Source of the DNA: Longimicrobiales bacterium
GTDB taxonomy: Bacteria > Gemmatimonadota > Gemmatimonadetes > Longimicrobiales > Gaopeijiaceae
Length of the DNA: 64,000 nt
NCBI GenBank assembly: GCA_958295645.1
Contig: OY282361.1
Coordinates: 580,927 to 644,926, forward strand
Reading direction: 5' to 3'
The notes under the pieces were generated by a model that made no database searches, was not told where the DNA came from, and saw only the letters and a program-made list of their open reading frames with translations. The position numbers were made by a program, and so were the translations under genes. Each line of letters starts with the position of its first letter. The stretch's first letter is position 1. Positions 26,073 through 33,952 of this stretch are shown in pieces.

Positions 26073-27029
26073 ATGGCGACGACGAGGCGGCGCAGGATCG
26101 TGCGCGTCCGATCCGAGCGGGTGCGCGGCGAGCGGTTCTCGGTGCGCGGCGACCACGTGGCCGCCGAAGAGCCGCTCGAGGTGCGCCTTCAGGAGCCCGC
26201 TTCGGCGGGGGGACGCGAACACGTGGTGTCCGTGACGATGCGCACGCCGGGCGACGACTTCGAGCTCGCCGCCGGCTTCCTGCTCACCGAGGGGGTCGTG
26301 GCGGATCGCTCGGCCATCGCGGGCGTCCGTTACTGCCGGAGCGTGGAGCCGCAGGAATACAACGTCGTCACGGTGACTCTCCGCACCGCCGGAGCCTTCG
26401 ATCCGGCCTCGGTGTCCCGCAACTTCTACGTCACTTCGGCCTGCGGGGTCTGCGGGAAGGCTTCTCTGGACGCGGTCGAGGCGCAGGGATGCAAGCCCGT
26501 GGCGAACGGCTTCGAAATACGGGACGAGATCCTGCGGACGGTGCCGGATGCGCTCAAGCCGTCCCAGCGCGTGTTCGGGCGCACGGGGGGCATTCACGCC
26601 GCCGGCCTCTTCGGGCCCAGCGGAGAGGTGTGGCTCGTGCGGGAGGACGTGGGGCGCCACAACGCGGTGGACAAGGTCGTCGGCGCGCTGGCGCTGGGAG
26701 GCGCGGCCCCCGAGAGGCCGCCGGGACTGGTCGTGTCGGGCCGGTCTTCGTTCGAGATCCTCCAGAAGGCGGCCATGGCGGGCTTCCCCATGGTGGTCGC
26801 GGTCGGTGCGCCGTCCAGTCTGGCGGTGGACTTCGCTCGCCGGTTCAACATGACGCTGGTGGGATTCGCCAAGCGCAGCGGCTACAACGTGTACGCGGGG
26901 GCGGAGCGCATTGCGGGGCTGGACCGCTTGTCAGGAGGCGCGGACGGGGGACGGGGGGCCGCGGCGCCCGGGGCTGAAGCGAGCGACGGCTTGCAGGCGG
27001 GGCCGTCGAACGGGGGACGGGAGAGGTGA
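26073..27029 (+). CDS. fdhD: FdhD, sulfurtransferase for formate dehydrogenase
   Basis: 318 residues from the ATG at 26073. FdhD takes sulfur from a cysteine desulfurase and places it on the Mo-bisMGD cofactor before insertion into formate dehydrogenase. Seen here: 'EEPLEVRL' and 'MRTPGDDFELAAGFLLTEG' in the N-terminal part, the redox-active 'TSACGVCGK' with both sulfur-carrying cysteines, 'RTGGIHAAGLF', 'REDVGRHNAVDKVVG' and 'VSGRSSFEILQKAAMAG'. The last 40 residues are a Gly/Ala-rich extension beyond the usual family end. It is divergent from fdhBA and its stop overlaps mobAB (GTGA), which fits a shared maturation role. Confidence 0.95.
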   Translation: MATTRRRRIVRVRSERVRGERFSVRGDHVAAEEPLEVRLQEPASAGGREHVVSVTMRTPGDDFELAAGFLLTEGVVADRSAIAGVRYCRSVEPQEYNVVTVTLRTAGAFDPASVSRNFYVTSACGVCGKASLDAVEAQGCKPVANGFEIRDEILRTVPDALKPSQRVFGRTGGIHAAGLFGPSGEVWLVREDVGRHNAVDKVVGALALGGAAPERPPGLVVSGRSSFEILQKAAMAGFPMVVAVGAPSSLAVDFARRFNMTLVGFAKRSGYNVYAGAERIAGLDRLSGGADGGRGAAAPGAEASDGLQAGPSNGGRER

Positions 27030-28294
27030 AGCTGCTCGGGGCGGTGCTGGCGGGGGGAGGCAGCAGACGGTTCGGTTCGCCCAAGGCGCTGGCGCGGCTC
27101 CATGGCCGGCCGCTGTGGCGCCTCGCCTGCGACCGGCTGGAGGCCGTCTGCGACAGGGTGGTCGTCGTCGCCAACGATCCTCGGGTCGCGCGAGCGGTGG
27201 AAGAGGACGGCCAAGACCGCGAAGAGGACGGCCAAGACGGCATGGGCCCCCGGAGCGGCCCGCAGGCTGGTTCCGGCCGTGCGGGGGCCGCCGCCGCCAA
27301 GCCGCCGGGCCGGCGTCGAAGCGTGGCGGACGACCTGCGTCCGGGCCTGGGTCCGCTGGCGGGCATCGAGACGGCCTTGGCGCTGGCGGCCCATCGAGGC
27401 ATGGACGCGGCGCTCGTGCTGGCCGTGGACATGCCCTGGGTGGACGGCGGGGTGCTGTCGCGCTTGGCCGAGGCTTGGCGGGCGGGCGGGGGCGCCAGGG
27501 CCGCCGTCCCCCGGGTCGGGCCGGGAACGCCGGAGGAGCCGCTTTGCGCGGTCTATCCCGTCTCGGCGCTGGCGGCGGCGGCCGCCGCGCTCGACGAGGG
27601 CCGGCGAACGGCCGCCGCCTTCGCCCGCGGAATCGGTGCCGAAGCCGTCGGGGCGGGCGCGCCCGCCGAGGCGTTCGCCAGCGTGAACGAGCCCTGCGAC
27701 CTGCCGCCGCCGGCGATCTCCGTGGTGGGCAACAAGAACTCCGGCAAGACCACGCTGGCGGTGCGGATCGTCGCCGAGCTCCGGCGCCGAGGCCGCCGGG
27801 TGATGTCGGCCAAGCACGGCCACAACTTTCGCCTCGACACGCCCGGCACCGATTCCTGGCGCCACCGCCACGAAGGCCAAGCCGAGCGGGTCCTGCTCGC
27901 GGGGCCGGCCGAATTCGCTCTCCTGGGCGACTGGAGCGGCGGCGCCGAGCCCTCGCTGGACGCGCTTCTCCTCCGCCACCTCCAGGAAGCGGAGATCGTG
28001 GTGGCGGAGGGGTTTCGGGCGGCGGCGGCGCCGAAGGTGGAGGTGTATCGCGCCAGCGCCCAGTCCGAAGCCGTCTTCGGGCCGATGCGGGCTCGGTCGG
28101 CCGGCGTCCTCTGCGCGGTGACCGACTGGCCCGAGGCGCCGTGGACGGTGCCAGCCTTCGCCGCCGCCGCCCCCGAGACCGCCTCGCGCGTGACGGACAT
28201 GGTGGAAGAGGCCCTGTTGCCGAGCGGGCGCGGGGGCCGGGGCTCTGCGCCGGGGGTCGCAGGCTCTGAAACGCGGTTGCGCAGGCAGTCGTAG
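27026..28294 (+). CDS. MobA-MobB fusion for molybdenum cofactor guanylylation
   Basis: 422 residues from a GTG overlapping the fdhD stop (GTGA). Residues 1-225 are MobA: the GTP-binding start 'GAVLAGGGSRRFGSPKAL', 'GPLAGIETAL' and 'LAVDMPWVDGG', with an extra Asp/Glu/Gly-rich insert at about 58-100. Residues about 228-405 are MobB: 'VVGNKNSGKTTLAVRIVAEL' (Walker A at 235-242), 'SAKHGHNFRLDTPGTDSW' and 'VVAEGFR'. MobA joins GMP to molybdopterin to make the bis-MGD cofactor; MobB is a GTP-binding helper. The fusion and its place beside fdhD and fdhBA indicate that it supplies cofactor to the formate dehydrogenase. The final 20 residues are low complexity. Confidence 0.92.
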   Translation: MKLLGAVLAGGGSRRFGSPKALARLHGRPLWRLACDRLEAVCDRVVVVANDPRVARAVEEDGQDREEDGQDGMGPRSGPQAGSGRAGAAAAKPPGRRRSVADDLRPGLGPLAGIETALALAAHRGMDAALVLAVDMPWVDGGVLSRLAEAWRAGGGARAAVPRVGPGTPEEPLCAVYPVSALAAAAAALDEGRRTAAAFARGIGAEAVGAGAPAEAFASVNEPCDLPPPAISVVGNKNSGKTTLAVRIVAELRRRGRRVMSAKHGHNFRLDTPGTDSWRHRHEGQAERVLLAGPAEFALLGDWSGGAEPSLDALLLRHLQEAEIVVAEGFRAAAAPKVEVYRASAQSEAVFGPMRARSAGVLCAVTDWPEAPWTVPAFAAAAPETASRVTDMVEEALLPSGRGGRGSAPGVAGSETRLRRQS

Positions 28295-28339
28295 GGATCG
28301 ACGGTGGTGGAACGGCGGCGGCTTCAGCGAGAATACGGC

Positions 28340-29410
28340 ATGACTCGACGGACGCGCAGGAAGGGAAAGACGCGCAGGTTGCTCGCCGGTGGGGCGCTCG
28401 CCGCCTGCGCCTGGGCCGCGACCGACCGCGTCGCCGGGCAGGACGTTCGCGAACTGGGCGCGCGGGTGGCCTCCGTGTATAACTTGGCGGGCTCGGTTTC
28501 GGTGGTGCCCGGCGAGGGTCGAAGCGTGGTCGTCGAGGTCACGCGCCGGGGCCCGGACGCCGATCGTCTTCGGATCGAGACCGGGAAAGTGCGGGGAAGG
28601 GAGTCCCTGCGCGTGATCTTCCCGGGCGACCGCGTGATCTATCGCCGGGCAGCCGGCCGGCATTCGCTGAGGGTCGCGCGCGACGGCACGTTCTTCGACG
28701 GCGGGCGGGGCGGCCGCGAAGTCGTGATCTCGAACCGCGGACGAGGTATCGAGGCGCATGCCGACATCGTGGTTCGCGTCCCTCGAGGGAGTGATCTGAA
28801 AGTCTATGCGGGCGGCGCCGTCGCCGTCGCTCGAGACGCGGAGGCCAATCTCGCGTTCAAAATCGGCGCTGGCGCGGTGGACGTCTCGGGCGTGAGGGGC
28901 GACCTGCTCGTCGACACCGGGTCGGGGTGGGTATCCGTCTCCGACGTCCACGGACGCGTGCATTTGGACACCGGCTCCGGGCGGGTTCGGCTGGCGGACG
29001 TCTCGGGACGGACGCTGGAGGTCGACACCGGATCGGGCGCAGTGGAGGGCCGGAACGTCTCGGCGAAGACCGTCGTGGTGGACACCGGCTCCGGGCGCGT
29101 CCGCTTCGAAGGCTTGTCGGCCCCCAGAGTCGAGTGCGACACGGGCAGCGGATCGGTACATCTCGCGCTCCTCTCGGACGTCGACCGGCTCATCGTGGAC
29201 ACCGGCTCCGGCGCGGTCACGCTTCTCGTCCCCGAAGAACTGGGCGCGGAACTGCGGCTCGACACGAGTTCCGGCCGGATCAGCGTGGACGTGCCCGGCG
29301 CCGTCGTGGACATCTCCAAGCGCGGCTATCTGCGCGGAACTCTGGGCGACGGCGTCGGACGCGTCGTAGTGGACACCGGCAGCGGCAACGTGAAGATCCG
29401 CGGCAACTGA
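28340..29410 (+). CDS. Secreted DUF4097 beta-repeat protein with DTGSG repeats
   Basis: 356 residues from the ATG at 28340; a GTG at 28304 would add 12 residues. A basic start and 'LLAGGALAACAWAATDRVAGQ' form a signal peptide, so the protein is exported. From about residue 140 the chain is a right-handed-beta-like array in which 'DTGSG' recurs about eight times ('LVDTGSGWVSVSDV', 'HLDTGSGRVRLADV', 'EVDTGSGAVEG', 'VVDTGSGRVRFEG', 'ECDTGSGSVHLALL' and so on; one degenerate copy is DTSSG). This matches DUF4097/DUF4098 'putative adhesin' proteins, whose function is not settled. The spacing after mobAB is short (45 bp) but no functional link is evident. Confidence 0.82.
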   Translation: MTRRTRRKGKTRRLLAGGALAACAWAATDRVAGQDVRELGARVASVYNLAGSVSVVPGEGRSVVVEVTRRGPDADRLRIETGKVRGRESLRVIFPGDRVIYRRAAGRHSLRVARDGTFFDGGRGGREVVISNRGRGIEAHADIVVRVPRGSDLKVYAGGAVAVARDAEANLAFKIGAGAVDVSGVRGDLLVDTGSGWVSVSDVHGRVHLDTGSGRVRLADVSGRTLEVDTGSGAVEGRNVSAKTVVVDTGSGRVRFEGLSAPRVECDTGSGSVHLALLSDVDRLIVDTGSGAVTLLVPEELGAELRLDTSSGRISVDVPGAVVDISKRGYLRGTLGDGVGRVVVDTGSGNVKIRGN

Positions 29411-29450
29411 GCCGACGCGACCCGCCGCCGCGCCAGTACCGCCGGTACCC

Positions 29451-30014
29451 TCAGTTCGTGCGCACGACCGGCACCTCGACCCGGTAGGCCTCCCATTCGA
29501 CGACCAGCGTGGCGGAGTCCGCCGACACGTCTTCGAACGACATCATGAGCCTCTCGACGTGTTCGTTGGCGGCGACCGGGACCGTGCCCGAGCCGACGTC
29601 CGACGCCATCACCTCTTCGCTGATCGGGCGGCCCCATCGCTCGGCGACGCCGTTCACCACGATGTCCCACGACTTCTCGCCGACCACCGCGTACAGCGAA
29701 TAGGATCCGGCGGGCACGTCCACGCCCGCCACCGAGGCGGCGAAGGGCAAGTGGATCGCCGTGGCCTCGTTCGCTCCCAACCGCCAAGGCGTTCCGTAGG
29801 GATGCGCATCCCCGCCCACCATGGTGCGCCCCCGGGCCGACGGCGCCCCGTAGCAGACCTTGACCATGTCGCCGCCCAAGCTGGCGGTGGCCGAGTCGGG
29901 CGGACTCGCCCGGTCCGCGGTGTCGCCGCCTCCAGGGCAGGCCTGGGCGTCCAAGCCCGAAGCTCCGAACCCGAGGGCCGCCCCCAGGAACAACATGCGA
30001 ATTGCGTTCTTCAT
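29451..30014 (-). CDS. Secreted DUF2911 protein
   Basis: 187 residues with a signal peptide (MKNAIRMLFLGAALGFGASGLDAQA). The mature part shows the DUF2911 pattern: 'VKVCYGAPSARGRTMVGG', 'YGTPWRLGANEATAIHLPFA', 'VDVPAGSYSLYAVVGEKSW' and 'EHVERLMMSFEDVSADSATL'. This is a family of periplasmic or secreted proteins of unknown function, common in Bacteroidota and Gemmatimonadota. It is convergent with the DUF4097 gene and divergent from the TPR gene. Confidence 0.88.
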   Translation of the reverse strand: MKNAIRMLFLGAALGFGASGLDAQACPGGGDTADRASPPDSATASLGGDMVKVCYGAPSARGRTMVGGDAHPYGTPWRLGANEATAIHLPFAASVAGVDVPAGSYSLYAVVGEKSWDIVVNGVAERWGRPISEEVMASDVGSGTVPVAANEHVERLMMSFEDVSADSATLVVEWEAYRVEVPVVRTN

Positions 30015-30400
30015 CGTGCGCTTCCTTTCGTGGTGGAGAGGCCGCCCGTGGCGGCGTCGGCCTCCGATTCAAACGTTGCCAAACCTACACGGACGACGGC
30101 GGGGCGTCCAAGGCCTTCGTCCGCACCGCGGGCCCTCGGAGCACGCCGCCCTGCACGTTCGCCGCCTGTCACCGTGCACGTTCGCCGCCCGCCGGGACCT
30201 TGTCCGCGCCACTGGCCGTCGAGGGCTTGCGATTGACCTTGTCCTTCGGTTGCGTACATTTACGGACTGTCCAGGGGCGGGCGCCTTTGCACCGAACACC
30301 AGCCGCGGTTGCGCGCGGGCGGAGGGTGTCGGGCCATTGGAGCCGCCCGCGCGGGCAGACGAGACAGCAGCGAATGTTCCGCCCAGGGAGACGAGAGGAC
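30015..30400. promoter_or_regulatory. 386-bp divergent intergenic region with a sigma-70-like promoter toward the TPR gene
   Basis: No gene is seen here. A promoter-like pair facing the TPR gene is visible: TTGACC at 30233-30238 and TACATT at 30255-30260 with a 16-base spacer, leaving a leader of roughly 135 bases. A two-copy 15-base direct repeat lies about 45 bp upstream of the -35 element (30152-30189). The promoter for the DUF2911 gene on the other strand is not evident. The assignment is by eye. Confidence 0.5.
30152..30189. repeat. 15-bp direct repeat upstream of the TPR gene promoter
   Basis: TGCACGTTCGCCGCC occurs at 30152-30166 and again at 30175-30189, identical, 23 bp start to start, close to two helical turns. 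Position just upstream of the TTGACC/TACATT pair makes an activator or repressor site plausible. Confidence 0.4.
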
Positions 30401-32191
30401 ATGACGACGTTTGGACGCTATGGCGCCGCAGGTGCGGCCGTTTTCGCAATGTGGCTGGCCGCCCCGGCCCCGGCGGATGCGCAGATGGAAGAGCGGCACC
30501 GCGTAATGGTCACCGCCCTGATGCCGAAACAGGGCGCCGACGACGACTTCGGCAAGGACTTGGCGAAGGAGTTGCGCAAGCTCATCAACGAGTCGCACAC
30601 GCACCAGCCGGTGGAAGAGAAGGAGATCAAGAACGCGGCGAAGCAGTACGACATCGACATGGAGGACATCGACTGCATCGTCGGCGTTCAGCTCGGGACC
30701 CAGATCCGGGCGAACCTGGTCTTCTGCGGAAGCTACACGGAAGACGAACAGGCCAAGACCGTCGCGCTCGCCGAGATGCGCTTCCAGGCGCCCGGCGGCG
30801 CCTCCTTCCCCGTCCCGGACGCGACCTGGGGAGAGAAGGAGTACAGGGAGGCGGCCCAGGCCATCTACGTCGAGTTCGGGACCTACATCGACCAGATCCG
30901 GCGCGCCACCTTCTGCGGCCAGTACTTCAACTCGGGAGACTACGCCAGCGCCGAGGAGAACTGCTTGGCCGCCCTCGCCCTGAAGGACGACGACGCCCAG
31001 TCGCGGTACGTGTACGCAATGATCTCCATGCAGCGGGGGCGGGACGCCGAGGAAGCCGGCGACGCCGGGGCCGCGCAAGAGTTCTTCACGACCTCCTACG
31101 TCGAAGCCAAGACGTTGCTCGAGCAGGACGCTCTCCACGAGCAGGGGCTCGAGCTGGCGGGTTTCCTGGCGGCCAAGCTGGATCATCCCGACGAGGCTCG
31201 CGATCACTACGCCCAGTTCCTGCAGCTGGATCCGGGCAACTCCACGGTGCGGATGAGGGTCGCCTACGACTTGGCCCTGGCCGGGGACGAGTACGGTGCG
31301 ATGCTGTTGATCGAAGAGGGTCTCGCCCGCGACGCGGAGAACGTGGACATGCTGCTTCAGCACGCCTCCTTCGCGGCGCGGGCCGCGCAGAAGAACCGGG
31401 AAGGCGCGGCAGAGGACGAGCCCCTCTCCGACGAGGCCCGCGAACTCTACGAGAAGGTTCTCGGTTCCTACGCCGGCGCGTACGAGGTGCAGGGCGAAGA
31501 CATGGACGTCGTGCATCTGCGCAACATGATCGCCGCCTACAGCGAACTCGGGCAGTTCGCCGAAGCGGTGTCGATGGCCCAGCGGGTGCTCCGGACGCAC
31601 GGAGAGGAAGCGCAGCTCTGGTCTCTGTACGCGGACGTGCTCAAGAAGGGCGGGCAGTTGGACGACGCCATCGCGGCGCTCGACACGGTCGAGATGCGCG
31701 ACGCCGACTACCCCAACGTCAAGGCCAGGCAGGGCAGCTGGCTCCTCGAGGCGGATCGGCCGAGGGACGCCGTCCCCTTCCTGCAGGCGGCCGTCCAGAA
31801 GGGCGAGCAGTCGGCGGACGCGATGGCCCGCCTTCTCTTCGCCGACGCGCACAGGAAGGGCGTGCGCAAGGACGACTGGGCCTACGCGATCAACATGTTG
31901 GAGGAGGCCAAGGGCTCCTTCGAGGCCGCAGTCTCGGAAGCGGTCGCCGGCGAGCTCGACTTCTGGCATGCCTACTCGCTTTACCAGCGGGCGAAGCAAG
32001 TCTCGGGCCCGGAGACGGTCCAGTCCGCGCAACGGGCCCTGCCCATGTTCCAGAGCGCCGCCCGGCTGTTCGCCTTGCCGCGCGTGGCGGGATACGCGAG
32101 GACCCAGCCGAGCATCGCGCTCCAACAGCTTCGCGACGCGACCCAGCAGTACGTCGAGATTCAAGAGGCGTTGATCCAGCGAGGCACGTAG
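30401..32191 (+). CDS. Secreted tetratricopeptide-repeat protein of unknown function
   Basis: 596 residues from the ATG at 30401, preceded by GGGAGACGAGAGGAC. The start MTTFGRYGAAGAAVFAMWLAA ending at 'ADAQ' is a signal peptide, so the product is periplasmic or outer-membrane associated. Residues about 30-160 form a domain with 'HRVMVTALMPKQGADDDFGK' and 'EEKEIKNAAKQY', which I do not recognise. From about 165 onward helical TPR-like units repeat: 'FNSGDYASAEENCLAALAL', 'HYAQFLQLDPGNSTVRMRVA', 'YSELGQFAEAVSMAQRVL' and 'LKKGGQLDDAIAALDTV'. It is probably a protein-interaction scaffold. It is alone behind its own likely promoter, with a methyltransferase gene 139 bp downstream. Confidence 0.75.
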   Translation: MTTFGRYGAAGAAVFAMWLAAPAPADAQMEERHRVMVTALMPKQGADDDFGKDLAKELRKLINESHTHQPVEEKEIKNAAKQYDIDMEDIDCIVGVQLGTQIRANLVFCGSYTEDEQAKTVALAEMRFQAPGGASFPVPDATWGEKEYREAAQAIYVEFGTYIDQIRRATFCGQYFNSGDYASAEENCLAALALKDDDAQSRYVYAMISMQRGRDAEEAGDAGAAQEFFTTSYVEAKTLLEQDALHEQGLELAGFLAAKLDHPDEARDHYAQFLQLDPGNSTVRMRVAYDLALAGDEYGAMLLIEEGLARDAENVDMLLQHASFAARAAQKNREGAAEDEPLSDEARELYEKVLGSYAGAYEVQGEDMDVVHLRNMIAAYSELGQFAEAVSMAQRVLRTHGEEAQLWSLYADVLKKGGQLDDAIAALDTVEMRDADYPNVKARQGSWLLEADRPRDAVPFLQAAVQKGEQSADAMARLLFADAHRKGVRKDDWAYAINMLEEAKGSFEAAVSEAVAGELDFWHAYSLYQRAKQVSGPETVQSAQRALPMFQSAARLFALPRVAGYARTQPSIALQQLRDATQQYVEIQEALIQRGT

Positions 32192-32330
32192 CCCTGAGTT
32201 CCTTTTCTCCGGCGTGCAGGAGCGTCGCGGGCCCGGTCGGCCTGCGGCGCCCTTTTCCCGGCTCGACGCGACGGGGCATCGGCCTCGAGAGGCGGCCTCC
32301 GCGCAGAGAGGGCAGGCGAAAGGATATCTG

Positions 32331-33179
32331 ATGTTCGGGCCTAGGCTGGACTACTGGCTGTTGCGGCCGATCGTCCGCCGCCCTGCGCTTGGCCCCGTCG
32401 CGCCCGGCCCCGCCCCGGACGCGACGGTCGGCGGCCTGCGCCTGCGGAAGTTCAACAAGCGCCTGGCCGGGGGCATTCCGCTCGCGGAAGGGCTTCGCTA
32501 CTTGGACGCCGGCTGCGGTCGGGGCGACATGGCCGTGGCGTTGGCGCAGGCGAGCGGGGGATTCGTCAAGGGTGTCGACGTCAATCCGGCCTCTGTCGGC
32601 GCCGCCCGGAGACTCCTGGCATCGACGTCGCTCGATCCGGCAAAGGTCGAGTTCGAGTGCGCCGACGTCCTGGCCCTTCGGGAGTCCGGCGAGAAGTTCG
32701 ACGTCGTCGTGAGCCATGAGGCATTGGAGCACTACGCCGACCCGGAGGCCTTTCTCGCGACCTGCTTCGAACTTCTGAAGGACGACGGGAGCCGTCTGGT
32801 CGCGGGCTTCGGACCCCTGTTTCGCGCACCGCTCAACACTCATGTCGACTACATGTTCAAGTTTCCGATTCCCTGGGCCGCCCTGCTGTTCTCGGAGACG
32901 GCCCTTCTCCGGTTGCGAAGCGAGTTCCATCGCCCGAACGACCCTGCCGCCCGGTGGGAGGACATCAAGGGCGGGCTCAACCGGATGCGCTATTCCCAGT
33001 TTCTCCACTGGGTCGGCTGCTGCGGCTTCACCACCGAGCGTCTAGTCGTCAACCTGCAGCTCAAGCGGTGGCCGCCGCTTTGGGCCGTGTCTTCCGCGTT
33101 GGTGCGCCTCCCCGTCCTGAGAGACTACTTCGCGACCTCCGTCTACGGAGTCTTCCGGCCAAGTCGAACCGGCGCCTAG
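32331..33179 (+). CDS. Class I SAM-dependent methyltransferase
   Basis: 282 residues from the ATG at 32331, behind AAAGGA; an earlier in-frame start at 32214 gives an Arg/Pro-rich tail and was rejected. The SAM-binding motif I is 'RYLDAGCGRGDMAVALA' (about residues 57-73), the acidic end of strand 2 is 'VKGVDVNPASVGAA', then 'VEFECADVLALRESGEKFDV' and motif IV-like 'VVSHEALEHYADPEAFLAT'. The C-terminal third, with 'GGLNRMRYSQFLHWV', is less typical. The substrate is unknown; fold and 'EALEHY' place it among UbiE/Methyltransf_11-like enzymes acting on small molecules or lipids. The preceding gene lies 139 bp upstream, so a joint transcript is possible. Confidence 0.8.
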   Translation: MFGPRLDYWLLRPIVRRPALGPVAPGPAPDATVGGLRLRKFNKRLAGGIPLAEGLRYLDAGCGRGDMAVALAQASGGFVKGVDVNPASVGAARRLLASTSLDPAKVEFECADVLALRESGEKFDVVVSHEALEHYADPEAFLATCFELLKDDGSRLVAGFGPLFRAPLNTHVDYMFKFPIPWAALLFSETALLRLRSEFHRPNDPAARWEDIKGGLNRMRYSQFLHWVGCCGFTTERLVVNLQLKRWPPLWAVSSALVRLPVLRDYFATSVYGVFRPSRTGA

Positions 33180-33440
33180 CCGGTCGCGAGGGCGGTCGTG
33201 TCCGTCCGTCTTCGCGCCGACCTGGGACGTAGCGTACGTCGGCGCCTCCACGCGGGTTCCGCGGCGAGCCGACTGGCGCCGGCCACGTTCGTCGCCGACC
33301 CCGTCCCCCGCGCACTCGCACCGACGAGCACGAGACCTCGCCGGCTCCGTCTTGAGCTGACCCCGCCCCCGCCCTAGTCGCGCCCGCTTCGAGCGACTCG
33401 AGGGGGCCTCCATTTGCCAAAAGGGAAGTAAATGGTTAAA
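33180..33440. other. Intergenic region before the division cluster
   Basis: Together with the MraZ box and leader this makes a 308-bp gap between the methyltransferase gene and mraZ. No gene is visible. A possible hairpin with arms CGCCGAC and GTCGGCG lies around 33217-33243 but lacks a T tract, so it is not called a terminator. From about 33415 the sequence turns A-rich, consistent with the mraZ promoter, but no clear -35/-10 pair stands out. Confidence 0.4.
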
Positions 33441-33466
33441 GTGGGAAGCCGTGGGAAAGAATGGGA
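33441..33466 (+). promoter_or_regulatory. MraZ box: three 10-bp-spaced TGGGA repeats
   Basis: GTGGGAA at 33441, GTGGGAA at 33451 and ATGGGAT at 33461 repeat every 10 bp, 22 bp upstream of the mraZ start. This is the known arrangement of the MraZ binding box, bound by the MraZ oligomer to autoregulate the dcw operon. It indicates that MraZ controls this cluster in this organism. Confidence 0.85.
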
Positions 33467-33487
33467 TGAACTCCGGAAGGCGGAACG

Positions 33488-33952
33488 GTGGCCAGACTTC
33501 TCGGACGTTACGAGTACCAAATCGACGCCAAGGGGCGCGTCAGCTTCCCCTCGGCGTTTCGGCGCGCGCTGGGGGCGCAGCAGGAGGAGTCGCCTGGGTC
33601 GCCGCGCTCTTTCTCGGCGCTTGTTCTGTTGCAGTGGCGGGAGACCCACCTGGACCTCCTGCCTGCATCGACCTGGGAGACGATCGAGCAGCGGCTGATG
33701 GAGCACCGGCGCGCGCGGGGAGACGCGGGCGCCTACTTGAGACGAATCACGGCGCGGGCCAGCGAAGTGGATCCCGACGACCATGGACGCATACGCATCC
33801 CATCGTGGCTGAGGGAGGGCGCGGGACTCGACAGCGCCGCTCTCTTCATCGGCGCGGTGGACCGCATCGAGGTATGGAATCCCGAGCGCTTCGCGGACGA
33901 AGCCGCTGCGCAGCCTTCGGATGACGACTTCGCACCCCGCATCTTCGGCTGA
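33488..33952 (+). CDS. mraZ: MraZ, transcriptional regulator of the division cluster
   Basis: 154 residues from a GTG with GGAAGG eight to thirteen bases upstream. Two SpoVT/AbrB-like halves are visible: 'LLGRYEYQIDAKGRVSFPSA' followed by 'FRRAL', and later 'ASEVDPDDHGRIRIPSWLRE', each with the family's Asp-x-x-Gly-Arg-x-x-x-Pro signature. MraZ forms a ring that binds repeated TGGGA sites, present just upstream. It is the first gene of the dcw cluster; its last 32 bases overlap rsmH in another frame. Confidence 0.95.
   Translation: MARLLGRYEYQIDAKGRVSFPSAFRRALGAQQEESPGSPRSFSALVLLQWRETHLDLLPASTWETIEQRLMEHRRARGDAGAYLRRITARASEVDPDDHGRIRIPSWLREGAGLDSAALFIGAVDRIEVWNPERFADEAAAQPSDDDFAPRIFG

Noticed and set aside
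24276-26660. Extending fdhB upstream to 26660
   Set aside because: The extension is antisense to fdhD and has no homologous character; NuoE-like sequence begins after the ATG at 25961.
33217-33243. Hairpin after the methyltransferase gene as a rho-independent terminator
   Set aside because: A 7-bp stem with a long loop and no T tract.
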